Part shown: positions 11,471 to 21,114 of the stretch, one piece after another
How the letters are laid out: each line of letters opens with the position of its first letter
Numbering within the stretch: the stretch's first letter is position 1
Source of the DNA: Companilactobacillus insicii
GTDB taxonomy: Bacteria; Bacillota; Bacilli; Lactobacillales; Lactobacillaceae
Assembly (NCBI RefSeq): GCF_003946015.1
Contig: NZ_RHNU01000010.1
Coordinates: 1-64,000, forward strand
DNA: 64,000 bases
Reading direction: 5' to 3'
Made by a program: the position numbers and the translations under genes
Notes under the pieces: model-generated
Database searches by the model: none
Told to the model about the DNA's origin: nothing
The model's input: the letters and a program-made list of their open reading frames with translations, nothing else

Positions 11471-12394
11471 TTAATCTTTTTCTTGTATATTCATTTTGTG
11501 AAAATAATTAAAGACATAACCTTCTCTAACACCGAAATTCGAAAAACGAATTTCTTTAGAGGGGGTTTTTTTAATTATCTCAGAAATAATTAAAATACCA
11601 CCAAGGATGACTTCATATCTGCCATCACTAAGTTCTTTGATTTGGCTTCTCTCTTCATTAGAGGCGTGAACTAAGCGATTAAACAACTTATCGATTTGAT
11701 CAATAGTTACGATGGAATTATGAAGAGTCTTCTTACGTTTACCTTCACGATTCAAAATACTCGTAACAGCACGCAAGGTGCCACCTAATCCTACAAACGT
11801 TGCATTTGCGTTCATCCATTGTAAGCTATCCAAATGTTCAGAAATCTCACGTTTTGCGGCATTTAATTCACTTGATTTAATTGGATCACTCTTTAAATAT
11901 AGATCCGATATAGATATTGCACCGATTGGTATACTCAACCCGTGTTTAAGTCTGCCTTTTTTAGCTAAACTTATTTCACTACTTCCACCACCAACATCCA
12001 CAATTAGTGCATCTCTAACTCTCATTGTGTTGCGGACTGCAACGTAGTCATAAAAGGCTTCTTCTTTTTCATCAATAATATGGAGCTGCAATCCTGTTTC
12101 TTTTAAGACTGCAAAAATTAATTGTTCTTGATTTTTTGCCATACGAACAGCCGCCGTGGCAATTAAACTAATTCTGTCTACTTCATATCTTTGGATCCTA
12201 TTTTGAAACTTCTCAAGAACATCAATTGTCTCTTCAATTTGTTCATTCGTCAATAATCGACTCTGTGCAATCGACTTTCCTAACCGAACAGGCTCTCGCC
12301 AACGGTCCAATGTCTTAAAACGATTCCGCTTTGAAGATTTATACACCGATGTCCTAATGGAGTTAGATCCGATTTCTATCACTGCTAACTTCAC
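11471..12394 (-). CDS. Ppx/GppA family phosphatase (exopolyphosphatase-like)
   Basis: A sugar-kinase-fold phosphatase of 307 residues, the short form without a C-terminal HD domain. Motifs are AVIEIGSNSIRTSVYK (phosphate 1), the middle IVDVGGGSSEIS (phosphate 2) and GLGGTLRAVTSI (adenosine-type region). Members hydrolyse polyphosphate or pppGpp; I cannot tell which from sequence. The start appears to be GTG at 12394, with only a weak ribosome site. The gene stands alone between the convergent PEBP gene and a terminator. Confidence 0.85.
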   Translation of the reverse strand: MKLAVIEIGSNSIRTSVYKSSKRNRFKTLDRWREPVRLGKSIAQSRLLTNEQIEETIDVLEKFQNRIQRYEVDRISLIATAAVRMAKNQEQLIFAVLKETGLQLHIIDEKEEAFYDYVAVRNTMRVRDALIVDVGGGSSEISLAKKGRLKHGLSIPIGAISISDLYLKSDPIKSSELNAAKREISEHLDSLQWMNANATFVGLGGTLRAVTSILNREGKRKKTLHNSIVTIDQIDKLFNRLVHASNEERSQIKELSDGRYEVILGGILIISEIIKKTPSKEIRFSNFGVREGYVFNYFHKMNIQEKD

Positions 12395-12425
12395 ATTGCA
12401 TCACATCCCATTGTGATAATTATAT

Positions 12426-12452
12426 AAAAAAAAAGACCTACATAGTAGGTCT
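12426..12452 (-). terminator. Terminator of the aldo/keto reductase gene
   Basis: AGACCTA pairs with TAGGTCT around a 5-nt loop, followed on the minus strand by nine T. It lies about 37 nt past the aldo/keto reductase stop. Confidence 0.85.
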
Positions 12453-12488
12453 ATCTTCACAAAGTTATAAAAACAAGTTATTTTTTAT

Positions 12489-13451
12489 TTATATCATCGG
12501 CTTTTCCCATACACCACGAGTATCAATACCCGTTTCATAGGCTAATTTTTCCATTACTTCAACTTCTCCGTCAGTTAATTTTACTTTGGAGGCACTTGCA
12601 GCATCTTCCACTTGAGAGGCCTTCGTTACACCAAGGATCGGCACAGTCCCCTTTGAAATTGCCCAAGCGGTTGCAATTTTAGCAACGGATACATTCTTAT
12701 CTTTAGCAATATCGCGCATTGCTTGAATCAAATTAGTCAGCTTTGGCATAACTGGATTGTATTCTTTTGCACGGCGACTACCATTTGGCATTGGATTGTT
12801 CACATCATACTTACCTGATAATGCACCTTGTTCAAGAACCATATATGAGAAAAAGACAATATTATTTTTCTTACAATAGTCAATAATACCAGCCTGCTCA
12901 GAGGCACGATATAACAAACTATAGTGATTTTGAACTGCTGAAACTTTCAATCCAGCATCTGCCAAAATACTAGCAGCTAACTTCAAGTCATCAAGATTAT
13001 GGTTAGATAGTCCGATATGCTTTATCTTTCCTGATTTAACCAAGGGAATCAGCTGTGGTGTCCATTTCTTAACATCTGCAGAATTATGAATCCAATAAAT
13101 ATCAGTATAATCTGTATGCAATCTCTTGAGACTGCCATCAAGCATCTTTTCCATTGGATACTCCACATCTTCAGCAATTCTAGGCGTGAACTTCGTGGAT
13201 AAAATCACATCTTTACGATCCACATTTTGTAAATAACTACCTAAAATGGTTTCAGAATCTCCCATCGCATAAACGGCAGCGGTGTCCCACAGATTCAATC
13301 CATATTTCATACCCGCATCAAAAACTGACTTTAGATTATCTTCAGTAAGGTGATTACCAAAAATCTGATCTCCACCATTATTACCAGATCCCCAAGACCA
13401 AGTTCCCAGCGCTACTGGTGGAATGGTTAATTTATCATCAAGCTCTACCAT
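12489..13451 (-). CDS. Aldo/keto reductase
   Basis: A 320-residue NAD(P)H-dependent TIM-barrel reductase of carbonyl compounds. The catalytic tetrad can be placed: Asp in NLWDTAAVY, Tyr in the same segment, Lys in ILSTKF, and His in IYWIHNS. The cofactor-binding end includes GVTKASQVEDAASA. The ATG at 13451 follows GAGAGGG; a TTG six codons upstream is less likely. The physiological substrate is not predictable. It is monocistronic with its own terminator. Confidence 0.9.
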   Translation of the reverse strand: MVELDDKLTIPPVALGTWSWGSGNNGGDQIFGNHLTEDNLKSVFDAGMKYGLNLWDTAAVYAMGDSETILGSYLQNVDRKDVILSTKFTPRIAEDVEYPMEKMLDGSLKRLHTDYTDIYWIHNSADVKKWTPQLIPLVKSGKIKHIGLSNHNLDDLKLAASILADAGLKVSAVQNHYSLLYRASEQAGIIDYCKKNNIVFFSYMVLEQGALSGKYDVNNPMPNGSRRAKEYNPVMPKLTNLIQAMRDIAKDKNVSVAKIATAWAISKGTVPILGVTKASQVEDAASASKVKLTDGEVEVMEKLAYETGIDTRGVWEKPMI

Positions 13452-13507
13452 AATGATTATCCCTCTCAATCAATAATTTTATACAATCAACTTCATTATA
13501 GTATTAA

Positions 13508-14281
13508 TTAAGAAAGCAAATCAGAGTTAAGCTGCTTTTGTTCATTATAAAACTGCTTATAAGCAAGGTAGCACGAAATAAATGAACCAATACTTGTAGA
13601 TGCTAATAACATAAACGTAACCATAATTTGGTATTTAATAGCCTTAACTGGATCAACACCTGCAATAATCAAACCAGACATCATCCCTGGCAAAGCGACG
13701 AGTCCCAGTGTCTTAATTGAGTCAATTGTTGGCTGCATGCCACTTTTTATACTCTCACGAATAATATCTTCAGAAGCTAACTTAATGTCAGCACCTAGCG
13801 CGAGTTTCTCGAGGATTTGTTGATGCCTATCAGTGAACGATTGCTTCATATTGCGATAACAAAGTCCAATTGCAACCATAATATTGCTGGCAATCATTCC
13901 TGTGAATGGAACTATCTGTTCTGGAATAAATTGAATCGAACCTGTCCAAACTAAAGTACCTAGTGTAATAACTGTACCCACTGAGATGGCTAGTAGAGAG
14001 AACTGAAATGCCTTTGGAATACCGTTACCACGCTTACCAGCATTCCAAGAAGCATTGATGACAATTATCACAAAAAATGCCATGGTCAGCCAAACGTCAT
14101 TTGCTTTTATAACAAATTTTAAAATATAACCGACAATTGTTAATTGAATAATTGCTCGAACAACGCCGATAATAATATCTTTGTCAATTTGAAGTTTTTG
14201 CCAATATCCAATAACTAATGCGATGATAACCAAAATAAATCCCAGTGCTAATGTTGAATTAGAAACTGTTAAATTAGACAT
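13508..14281 (-). CDS. fetB: ABC transporter permease, FetB/YbbM family (UPF0014)
   Basis: A 257-residue integral membrane protein with about seven hydrophobic segments. It belongs to the FetB/YbbM family, shown by GMIASNIMVAIGLCYRNMKQ and the LVALPGMMSGLIIAGVDPVKAIKYQI segment. E. coli FetAB exports iron and protects from peroxide stress; the metal here is inferred. Its ATG follows the fetA stop directly (TAA then ATG), so translation is coupled. Many lactobacilli carry this pair. Confidence 0.88.
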   Translation of the reverse strand: MSNLTVSNSTLALGFILVIIALVIGYWQKLQIDKDIIIGVVRAIIQLTIVGYILKFVIKANDVWLTMAFFVIIVINASWNAGKRGNGIPKAFQFSLLAISVGTVITLGTLVWTGSIQFIPEQIVPFTGMIASNIMVAIGLCYRNMKQSFTDRHQQILEKLALGADIKLASEDIIRESIKSGMQPTIDSIKTLGLVALPGMMSGLIIAGVDPVKAIKYQIMVTFMLLASTSIGSFISCYLAYKQFYNEQKQLNSDLLS

Positions 14282-14992
14282 TTAAACCACCTCGCCATTC
14301 TTAATCGTAATTTTATCCATTGCCTGTTCAATCTCAGAGTCATCGTGAGTAACTCGAAGAATCGTCAAACCATCATCTTGATTAAATCGATTCAAAATAC
14401 TATGGACAATCTCTTTGTTTTCAGTATCCAAACCAGTAGTAACTTCGTCTGTAATCAGGACTTCTGGTGGAAAAATCAGATTTCTCAGCAAAGCTATTCG
14501 CTGTTTTTCACCACCAGAAACATCATTAACACTTTTATTTATATAACTCTCGTCCAAATTAACGTAATTCAAGAACTTCACTACTTGATCCTTATCAAAT
14601 TCCTTACCACGAACAATATAAGGAAATTCCAAATTATCTTTAATCGTTTTTCCAAACAAAGTTGGTTGTTGAAATGCATATGACACACGGCGTCGATATT
14701 CAGTAGGCTCATAAGAGCTTATTTTTTTACCATTAAATAATGCCTCACCGGAAGTAGCACTAATCATCGATGCTAAAATACGCATCAAAGTACTCTTCCC
14801 ACTACCGGATGGGCCAACAACTGTAATGTATTTACCTTGCTCAATATTCAAGCTAATATTTTTTAATATTTTCTTCTCTCCTACTTGATAAGAAAGATTC
14901 GTTAGTTCAAAAATGTTATCCAAATCATTCACCCCATAATTATTTTTGAAAGCCTCAACGTCACTTATGCTACTCATTGAATTATCTTTCAT
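14282..14992 (-). CDS. fetA: ABC transporter ATP-binding protein, FetA-like
   Basis: The ATPase partner of FetB. Visible are the Walker A VGPSGSGKSTLMRI, the Q-loop in SYAFQQPTLFG, the signature VSGGEKQRIALLRNL, a Walker B reading VLITDEVTTGLD, and the switch His in RVTHDD. The start is uncertain: ATG at 14992 or ATG at 14977, neither with a strong ribosome site; a TTG at 15010 is also in frame. The first 30 residues are not part of the ABC fold. It is divergent from the surface-protein gene at 15246. Confidence 0.87.
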   Translation of the reverse strand: MKDNSMSSISDVEAFKNNYGVNDLDNIFELTNLSYQVGEKKILKNISLNIEQGKYITVVGPSGSGKSTLMRILASMISATSGEALFNGKKISSYEPTEYRRRVSYAFQQPTLFGKTIKDNLEFPYIVRGKEFDKDQVVKFLNYVNLDESYINKSVNDVSGGEKQRIALLRNLIFPPEVLITDEVTTGLDTENKEIVHSILNRFNQDDGLTILRVTHDDSEIEQAMDKITIKNGEVV

Positions 14993-15123
14993 TATCTGCC
15001 AAATTACCAATAACTAGGATTAAATTATAAACAAATTTAAAAGTAACTAATTATCGTTATATTATTCGATTAATACAAAGCATTTGAATGGTTGATAATA
15101 TTTAATAAATATTTTTACAAAAG

Positions 15124-15152
15124 TTGAACCGTATACGCCATTATATTTATAT
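15124..15152 (+). promoter_or_regulatory. Promoter for the first WxL-like surface protein
   Basis: TTGAAC (15124-15129) and TTATAT (15147-15152) are separated by 17 nt. The start codon follows at 15246, leaving an untranslated leader of about 85 nt. Confidence 0.5.
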
Positions 15153-15245
15153 ACAATGACAGTGAACGTAAATTTGAAGCTTACCACGAACTTCAATTAA
15201 CTACATTGGAAGCATTCTAAAACATAAATAAGGGGTAATACGATA

Positions 15246-17729
15246 ATGATGAGGAGAAAAGAATACTTCAGAAAGATTTTTTTAATATTTTTCTGCTTTT
15301 TAAGTTTAGTTTTATCTTTTAGCTTAATTAAGACTGCACAAGCAGCAAGTAATATTGACGGTATTGATGATGGCATTACCGATTGGAGTCAAGGTAGTTC
15401 GAACCGAGTTGGACTAAAAGACATCGGGCATGGCCTGAATTTGGGTTATGCCTTTGGTCTAGCAAGTGATTTAAACGCAAATGTAACCACCGGTGGAGAT
15501 GGTACCATTGTCCAAGATTCAGACGCTGTTTCTGCGGATAACATGCATTATTCAAAATTCAATGTTTTTCTCAAAACTCCAGCAGGTAAATACGTTCCAA
15601 CAACCACTCAAGGTGGACTATTTGGCGGTACTAGTTTAAGTGTCGCAGCCACGCAAGTGTCAATGTCCTCTCCGGGATTTTTGATTCTGCCTACTGAAAA
15701 TGCAACTGGTAATGGAAGCCGTGGTGTAACATCGCAAGAGTACGGTATTCTCTCTAACACGACAATCAATAATGTCGCTAATTCTTTTACGAATAAAAAA
15801 TACTACTTCGGAACCGATGGAAAAAATGCTGCATACAAAATTGTCGGAGACTTCAATCGTAAAGATACAACTGGGAAAAACATGTTCGGTACATACAAAA
15901 ACCTTAAGGTTGAATTACTATTGCGGGTATCACCAGGTAATGCACCTATAATTCAGCGAGAATTGTATATTAAAAATAACGATTCTTCTACACAATCATT
16001 TGGTGTCTTATTCGGTGAAGATACTTCATTTGGTAACGCAAAAGGATATGAAAACGACTCTGTTCCTATCATGGATCTAGGTGATAAGAGTGGTCTATTT
16101 ATCGAAAACCAAAGAAAGAGTGCCGATGATCCACTTTATAAACTAATGATCACTAATAGACTAAAGGACGGGCCTACTAGCTATGCTGGATTAGATATAG
16201 ATTCTAATTCCACTAACTGGTTAAAGGGATTTTCCGGTAAATCATTCGGTGGATCCGGCGATGAAGCCAAGGGATATTCATATGGTACAAATGTCTTAGG
16301 GTCAGGTATGTATGTCAACTCTGCCTATGCTCAAAAATGGAATTACACGACTTTAGCACCAGGAAAGATCGCTCACTTTGCTACAGCCATTGGTGTTACT
16401 GAATCTCCTTATGCATTACCTGTTCCAAGTAAATCATTTACTAACGAAACATCAAAAGACGGCAAGAACCGTGTTGGTGATACTTTAAAATTTGCCCTTA
16501 AAATCAGTAATTATGGGTTCAACAGTAATTGGGGTTATAAGCAACTAGTAGATAAAATTCCTGATGGACTCCAAATAAAGGCCGGATCCATTAAAATGAC
16601 TAGTGCTAATGGAACAACAACATCCATCTCTGATTCTGATTACGACCCTTCCACAAGAACGATAACTATTCCAATGGCAAACGAATCTATCGCCGATGGA
16701 AAACAAAATACAGTAACGTTTGAAACAGTAATAGCTTCTTCCGCAAGTTCCAAAACATTAACCAATACTGGTGAATTTACCGGTACAGATAACGCAACTG
16801 GCTCTGATTCAACTACTTATAAAGCTTCAGTAGATGTTCCTGTGGAAAAATCATCATTTGAATATACATTTACTAATTACGTAAAAAACGAAACGAATGG
16901 TGAAAATAATTTTGCAAGTTCTACAAAGGCAAAAGCTGGAGATATAGTTGATTATCAAGTTATCTTCGGTGTCAACAGTACCAGTAAAGACTACCTAACT
17001 GGTGGAACAATGAAGAACCCAGTTCCTGATGGATTGGAAATTGAAAAAGCTATAATCTATGGATCTGATAATGAACCTTGGGACGTAACTAAACTTCTAG
17101 GAAATGGTTTGAATATTGCTAAGATACCTAGTGGTACTAATGTTCGACTAGAAATCCAAGCCAAAGTAACCAAAGCAACAGCAGGTACAATCACAAGTAC
17201 GGCTCTAATGACCGGTACAACAAGTACTGGTGCTTCAACTGGCGATATTGTCTCCAATGAAGCAAGTGTCCAGGTATCTGATGTTGTTGGGTTCACTGAA
17301 ACTCCAAGTACTATCGACTTTGGTTCACTAAACTTTACTGGTCAGAACAAAAAACTGACTAATGTAGCCACAACCGGACAATTAATCGTTAATCATCCGA
17401 CTGATAACAACTATAGTGTTTCAGTAGCTTATGATAACGACAATGCAACAACACAAATAAAGAACAATAATGGAGATACTTTATCACCATCAGCCGATGG
17501 ATTGATCTTCATCAGAACACGTAAAAGCTCTCCAGATGATAAAGGAACATGGACACCAATTTCTCCTGGTGGAACGCCTATTCAGACGGGTACATTCAAC
17601 GGCAGTCAAAATCTGACTAATTATATTGGTGTTGGTGATTGGAGGTTAAATATCGGCTCAGACACTAAACCCGGTTCTTACAATGGCACATTAACCTGGT
17701 CAATGGCAGATTCCATTCCAAATAATTAA
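15246..17729 (+). CDS. Secreted WxL-domain-like surface protein with DUF11-type repeats, paralog 1
   Basis: An 827-residue exported protein. A signal peptide (positive MMRRKEYFRK, hydrophobic stretch, cut near AQAAS at about residue 34) is followed by a large domain with TTGGDGT and YIKNN segments. Two DUF11-type beta domains begin near residue 398 (KSFTNETSKDGKNRVGDTL) and 535. The C-terminus resembles a WxL wall-binding domain: FGSLNFTG, then GDWRLNIG near residue 799 and LTWSM near 818. There is no LPxTG anchor, so attachment to peptidoglycan would be non-covalent. AGGGG lies 10 nt before the ATG. The next gene is a full-length paralog. Confidence 0.8.
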   Translation: MMRRKEYFRKIFLIFFCFLSLVLSFSLIKTAQAASNIDGIDDGITDWSQGSSNRVGLKDIGHGLNLGYAFGLASDLNANVTTGGDGTIVQDSDAVSADNMHYSKFNVFLKTPAGKYVPTTTQGGLFGGTSLSVAATQVSMSSPGFLILPTENATGNGSRGVTSQEYGILSNTTINNVANSFTNKKYYFGTDGKNAAYKIVGDFNRKDTTGKNMFGTYKNLKVELLLRVSPGNAPIIQRELYIKNNDSSTQSFGVLFGEDTSFGNAKGYENDSVPIMDLGDKSGLFIENQRKSADDPLYKLMITNRLKDGPTSYAGLDIDSNSTNWLKGFSGKSFGGSGDEAKGYSYGTNVLGSGMYVNSAYAQKWNYTTLAPGKIAHFATAIGVTESPYALPVPSKSFTNETSKDGKNRVGDTLKFALKISNYGFNSNWGYKQLVDKIPDGLQIKAGSIKMTSANGTTTSISDSDYDPSTRTITIPMANESIADGKQNTVTFETVIASSASSKTLTNTGEFTGTDNATGSDSTTYKASVDVPVEKSSFEYTFTNYVKNETNGENNFASSTKAKAGDIVDYQVIFGVNSTSKDYLTGGTMKNPVPDGLEIEKAIIYGSDNEPWDVTKLLGNGLNIAKIPSGTNVRLEIQAKVTKATAGTITSTALMTGTTSTGASTGDIVSNEASVQVSDVVGFTETPSTIDFGSLNFTGQNKKLTNVATTGQLIVNHPTDNNYSVSVAYDNDNATTQIKNNNGDTLSPSADGLIFIRTRKSSPDDKGTWTPISPGGTPIQTGTFNGSQNLTNYIGVGDWRLNIGSDTKPGSYNGTLTWSMADSIPNN

Positions 17730-17735
17730 CCAAAA

Positions 17736-17788
17736 ATAGATTGAAACTTTGTTGGTAATTTCAAAATAAAATTTCAATCTATTTTTTT
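17736..17788 (+). terminator. Terminator after the first WxL-like gene
   Basis: AATAGATTGAAA pairs perfectly with TTTCAATCTATT and is followed by seven T. This separates the two paralogs into independent transcripts. Confidence 0.85.
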
Positions 17789-17930
17789 ATTTATTAACAA
17801 AAATAACCCTTCACTATATATGGAAAATATTCTTTAAAAGCTTTTTTATAAGTACTGAAATAGCCGTGAAATTAATATACCATGTTGATAATGAATCAAA
17901 ATATAATTATCCAATCTGGGGGATATTGTT

Positions 17931-20354
17931 TTGAAAGCGAAGGCTCTACTTAAGAATCCATTGTTTATATTGTTCATTTTTTCGTTAGGATTAATTTCTA
18001 CAATACCTGTTCAAACGGTAACTGCTACCCAAAGATCTCAGAGCTCAAAAATAACTTGGAACCCGAATAGCGTTTTTGATGATGGTATCTACACTTGGCA
18101 ACATCAAAGTAATAATAAAGTAGCTAATTTAAAAATAAATGACGATCTTCAATTAGGCTACGCATTTGGCTTAGCTCAAGATACTAGTGGCAATGTAACA
18201 ACAGGTGGAGATGACACAATAGAAACTGATAGTTCTGCTTCAGGACAAAATATCCAATATTCTAAAATAAATACCTTTTTGAATAATAGAAACAAATATA
18301 TCAGTGCATTATTCCAACAGGGATGGACTGGATCTACTGCTAAAGAATCTGTATCACCTACATCCCCTGACTTTATGCTAGTTCCAAATGAAAATACCTC
18401 TTCAGTAACTGCAAGTAAATACTCAATCTTATCTAATTTTTTATCGGGTAAAAAATATTACGTAGAATCGCTGAATGCCAACACTCGACCGGCATATAAA
18501 ATTGCTGGAGACTTTATACGAAACGATAGTTACGGAAAATATAACTTACAAATGGAAATCGTTCTCCGTCCATCCCCAAGTAACGCCGCTATTGTGCAAC
18601 GAGAGCTATACATCAAAAATAATACTAACTACACTCAAAAATTTGGAATACTCTACGCTGAAGACACTCAGCTAGATGGAGAAGATACAATTCCAATATA
18701 CTCTCTAGAAAACAATAACGGTATTTTCATTCAAAGTATAAATTACAAATTATTGTTCGATCGAAGTTTACCTGATGGGCCATCGAACTACACTGTTTCT
18801 CCATTTAATTCTAGTTTCATGGATTGGACCAAAGGATTCTCTCCTGCCAATTTTTCAGGCGTCGGTACCGAAAGCCTAAACTTGAAATATGGTGCTTTAA
18901 TTACAAGCAGCCTTCTCGATTCATCATATACAATGAAATGGCCTTACACTACATTAGAACCAGGTCAAATCAAGCATTATGTATCATCGGTTGGTATCTC
19001 TCAACCAAAATATGCAATTCCTAAAGTAACAAAATCCTACATAAATAAAACCAATTCAGATGGTAAAAACAGAATCGGTGACAAGTTGAATTTCAATCTA
19101 AAAGTTTTTAATGTGGGATTTAAAAGTAAATGGTCATACACTAAATTAATTGATCAAATTCCAGATGGATTACAGATTGACCCACAAAGTTTAACCATTA
19201 CTCATCCAGATGGTTTGTTTAGCAAATTACCATCTGAAAATTACAATTCCTCGACAAAAACATTAACCATTCCACCTGCATTAACAGTTAAGGATGGCGA
19301 ATCATGCACTATATCATTTGATGCAACAATCTCTCCAATGGCTTCTGGAACTACAATCACTAATGTTGGTCGATTTTATGGTATTGATTACGATACCACC
19401 GATACCGAGGAAAAAGAATACATAGCTTCCACTAATATACCCGTTGAAAGAAAATCATTTGATTATTCATTTACGAAACAAGTCAGAAATGTATCTAACA
19501 ACGAAACGTACTTCAGTGATAGCACAAATGCCAAAATTGGCGATAAAGTAGAATTCAAAGTTAAATTTCAAGTAAACTCTACCAGCAAAAATTCACTATT
19601 ATCAGATAGCTTCATTCATGAAACATTACCCATGGGATTGGCAGGAAATGTGGGTGTCACTGTAATCACCGACTACACTGACAGTAGTCTAAATGGTCAA
19701 ACTTCATTTACAGATTCTCAAAATCTTCAAGCTTGGATCCAAAAAATAGATCCCGGAAAAAGTGTAACAATTGTATTCCCTGCAACAGTCACTAATACGG
19801 CCTCCGGTAGTATGTCTAACATTGCCACAATAACTAATGTCAGAACTAGTGGTAATGAGACGTTAGGAACGCTCTCAACTAATAACGCCAACGTGATAAT
19901 TCAAGGAAGCAACACTAGTGGATTTACTAAAACACCGGATTTAATAGACTTCGGAACAACAAACTACTATGGAGAAAATCAAAACTTAACTAATACTTCT
20001 ACGATTGGACAATTAATAGTTAGTCATCCTAAACCATCAAATTATTATGTAGCAGTATCTTATGACAATGAAGATTCTAAAACCCAATTAAAAAACGAAA
20101 ATGGAGATACATTACTACCCACAAACGATGGACTTATATTCATAAAAGAACGAGAAAATAGTCCCAGTGACATTGGTTCTTGGATGCCTATAACTACAGA
20201 TGGAACCCCTATTCAATCTTCTTATTTTAATGGAGATCAAAACTTAACAAACTATATTGGAGTTGGAAACTGGAAGTTACACATTGGCCCAAATACAAAA
20301 CCAGGAAAATATACTGGTATTTTGACTTGGACTATGGAAGACGTTTTAAGCTAA
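17931..20354 (+). CDS. Secreted WxL-domain-like surface protein with DUF11-type repeats, paralog 2
   Basis: An 807-residue paralog of the upstream protein, co-linear over its whole length (for example NVTTGGDDTI, KIPDGLQI-like DQIPDGLQID, GVGNWKLHIG near residue 781 and GILTWTM at the end). It starts with TTG at 17931, 8 nt after GGGGG; the signal peptide ends near VTATQ. It has two DUF11-type domains (starting around residues 370 and 510) and the C-terminal WxL-like domain. No DUF916 or sortase partner is encoded beside it. The pair probably arose by tandem duplication and diverged for adhesion to different surfaces, which is inference. Confidence 0.78.
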   Translation: MKAKALLKNPLFILFIFSLGLISTIPVQTVTATQRSQSSKITWNPNSVFDDGIYTWQHQSNNKVANLKINDDLQLGYAFGLAQDTSGNVTTGGDDTIETDSSASGQNIQYSKINTFLNNRNKYISALFQQGWTGSTAKESVSPTSPDFMLVPNENTSSVTASKYSILSNFLSGKKYYVESLNANTRPAYKIAGDFIRNDSYGKYNLQMEIVLRPSPSNAAIVQRELYIKNNTNYTQKFGILYAEDTQLDGEDTIPIYSLENNNGIFIQSINYKLLFDRSLPDGPSNYTVSPFNSSFMDWTKGFSPANFSGVGTESLNLKYGALITSSLLDSSYTMKWPYTTLEPGQIKHYVSSVGISQPKYAIPKVTKSYINKTNSDGKNRIGDKLNFNLKVFNVGFKSKWSYTKLIDQIPDGLQIDPQSLTITHPDGLFSKLPSENYNSSTKTLTIPPALTVKDGESCTISFDATISPMASGTTITNVGRFYGIDYDTTDTEEKEYIASTNIPVERKSFDYSFTKQVRNVSNNETYFSDSTNAKIGDKVEFKVKFQVNSTSKNSLLSDSFIHETLPMGLAGNVGVTVITDYTDSSLNGQTSFTDSQNLQAWIQKIDPGKSVTIVFPATVTNTASGSMSNIATITNVRTSGNETLGTLSTNNANVIIQGSNTSGFTKTPDLIDFGTTNYYGENQNLTNTSTIGQLIVSHPKPSNYYVAVSYDNEDSKTQLKNENGDTLLPTNDGLIFIKERENSPSDIGSWMPITTDGTPIQSSYFNGDQNLTNYIGVGNWKLHIGPNTKPGKYTGILTWTMEDVLS

Positions 20355-20381
20355 CAAAAAAAAGCCGGAAATATCCGACTT
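20355..20381 (-). terminator. Terminator of the MarR/MFS/DUF4811 operon
   Basis: AAGCCGGA pairs with TCCGACTT around AATA; on the minus strand a run of T follows. It serves the minus-strand operon ending at 20392. Confidence 0.75.
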
Positions 20382-20391
20382 ATCTACATAT

Positions 20392-21114
20392 TTATTTAGT
20401 AATTTCTTCAACAACTTTAGCCATAGCCTGTGCTTTAAACTCTTTTTGAGCTTGTTGCATAATTTGCTTTTGTTGAGCCTGGCTCATTGAAGGATTAACC
20501 ATCATTGCTTTTGTTACAGCAGCTTTGACGTAAGCTTCACCTTCAGACTTCATCTGAGTTTGAATCTTTTTACTATTAAGCTCTTTGCTTAGTTTGTTTG
20601 CTTGAGTAGTTGATAGTACTAACCAATCATCACCAATTTGGAATGTATTACTTTGTTTTATGAATTCCTTGTTATTATCAGAAATACCAAACAAGAAAGA
20701 ATAGAATCCATTCTTATATTCCCAACGGGTTGTTTTTTGATTCAAAGTATTTGTACTTGAACCCTTCTTAACTTTATTAGTAACGTGAATATCTGCTTTA
20801 GTATGGTTAGGGTTCTTTGCATTGGCAGTTTCAGGCGTACGATATACGTATACGTCTTCTTTGCTGTTAGTCCCAAGTTCTTTATAAAGTAAAAGATTAG
20901 CACCTTTTTTAACAGTTTGAATCTGTACTGTCTTTTCACTGGTTACTTTTTGCATACCAAAGTGACCATATTCATTTGACACCAGCATCACAATACTTCC
21001 GATAAACAGAACTATGAAAACTCCTGCCAAACTATAACCAACTTTTTTATTTTGGATAAAGACCGCAAAATAATATGAAAGAACAGCACAAACAATAATC
21101 GATACAATAATCAT
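20392..21114 (-). CDS. DUF4811 domain-containing membrane protein
   Basis: A 240-residue protein with two N-terminal membrane helices (about residues 1-20 and 27-47), then a soluble domain with a beta-rich middle, and an Ala/Gln/Lys-rich helical tail. It matches what I know of DUF4811 proteins, which occur in lactobacilli next to DHA2 multidrug transporters. The function is unknown. Its ATG overlaps the transporter stop by one base, so it is translated with the transporter and may be an accessory subunit, by position only. Confidence 0.8.
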   Translation of the reverse strand: MIIVSIIVCAVLSYYFAVFIQNKKVGYSLAGVFIVLFIGSIVMLVSNEYGHFGMQKVTSEKTVQIQTVKKGANLLLYKELGTNSKEDVYVYRTPETANAKNPNHTKADIHVTNKVKKGSSTNTLNQKTTRWEYKNGFYSFLFGISDNNKEFIKQSNTFQIGDDWLVLSTTQANKLSKELNSKKIQTQMKSEGEAYVKAAVTKAMMVNPSMSQAQQKQIMQQAQKEFKAQAMAKVVEEITK

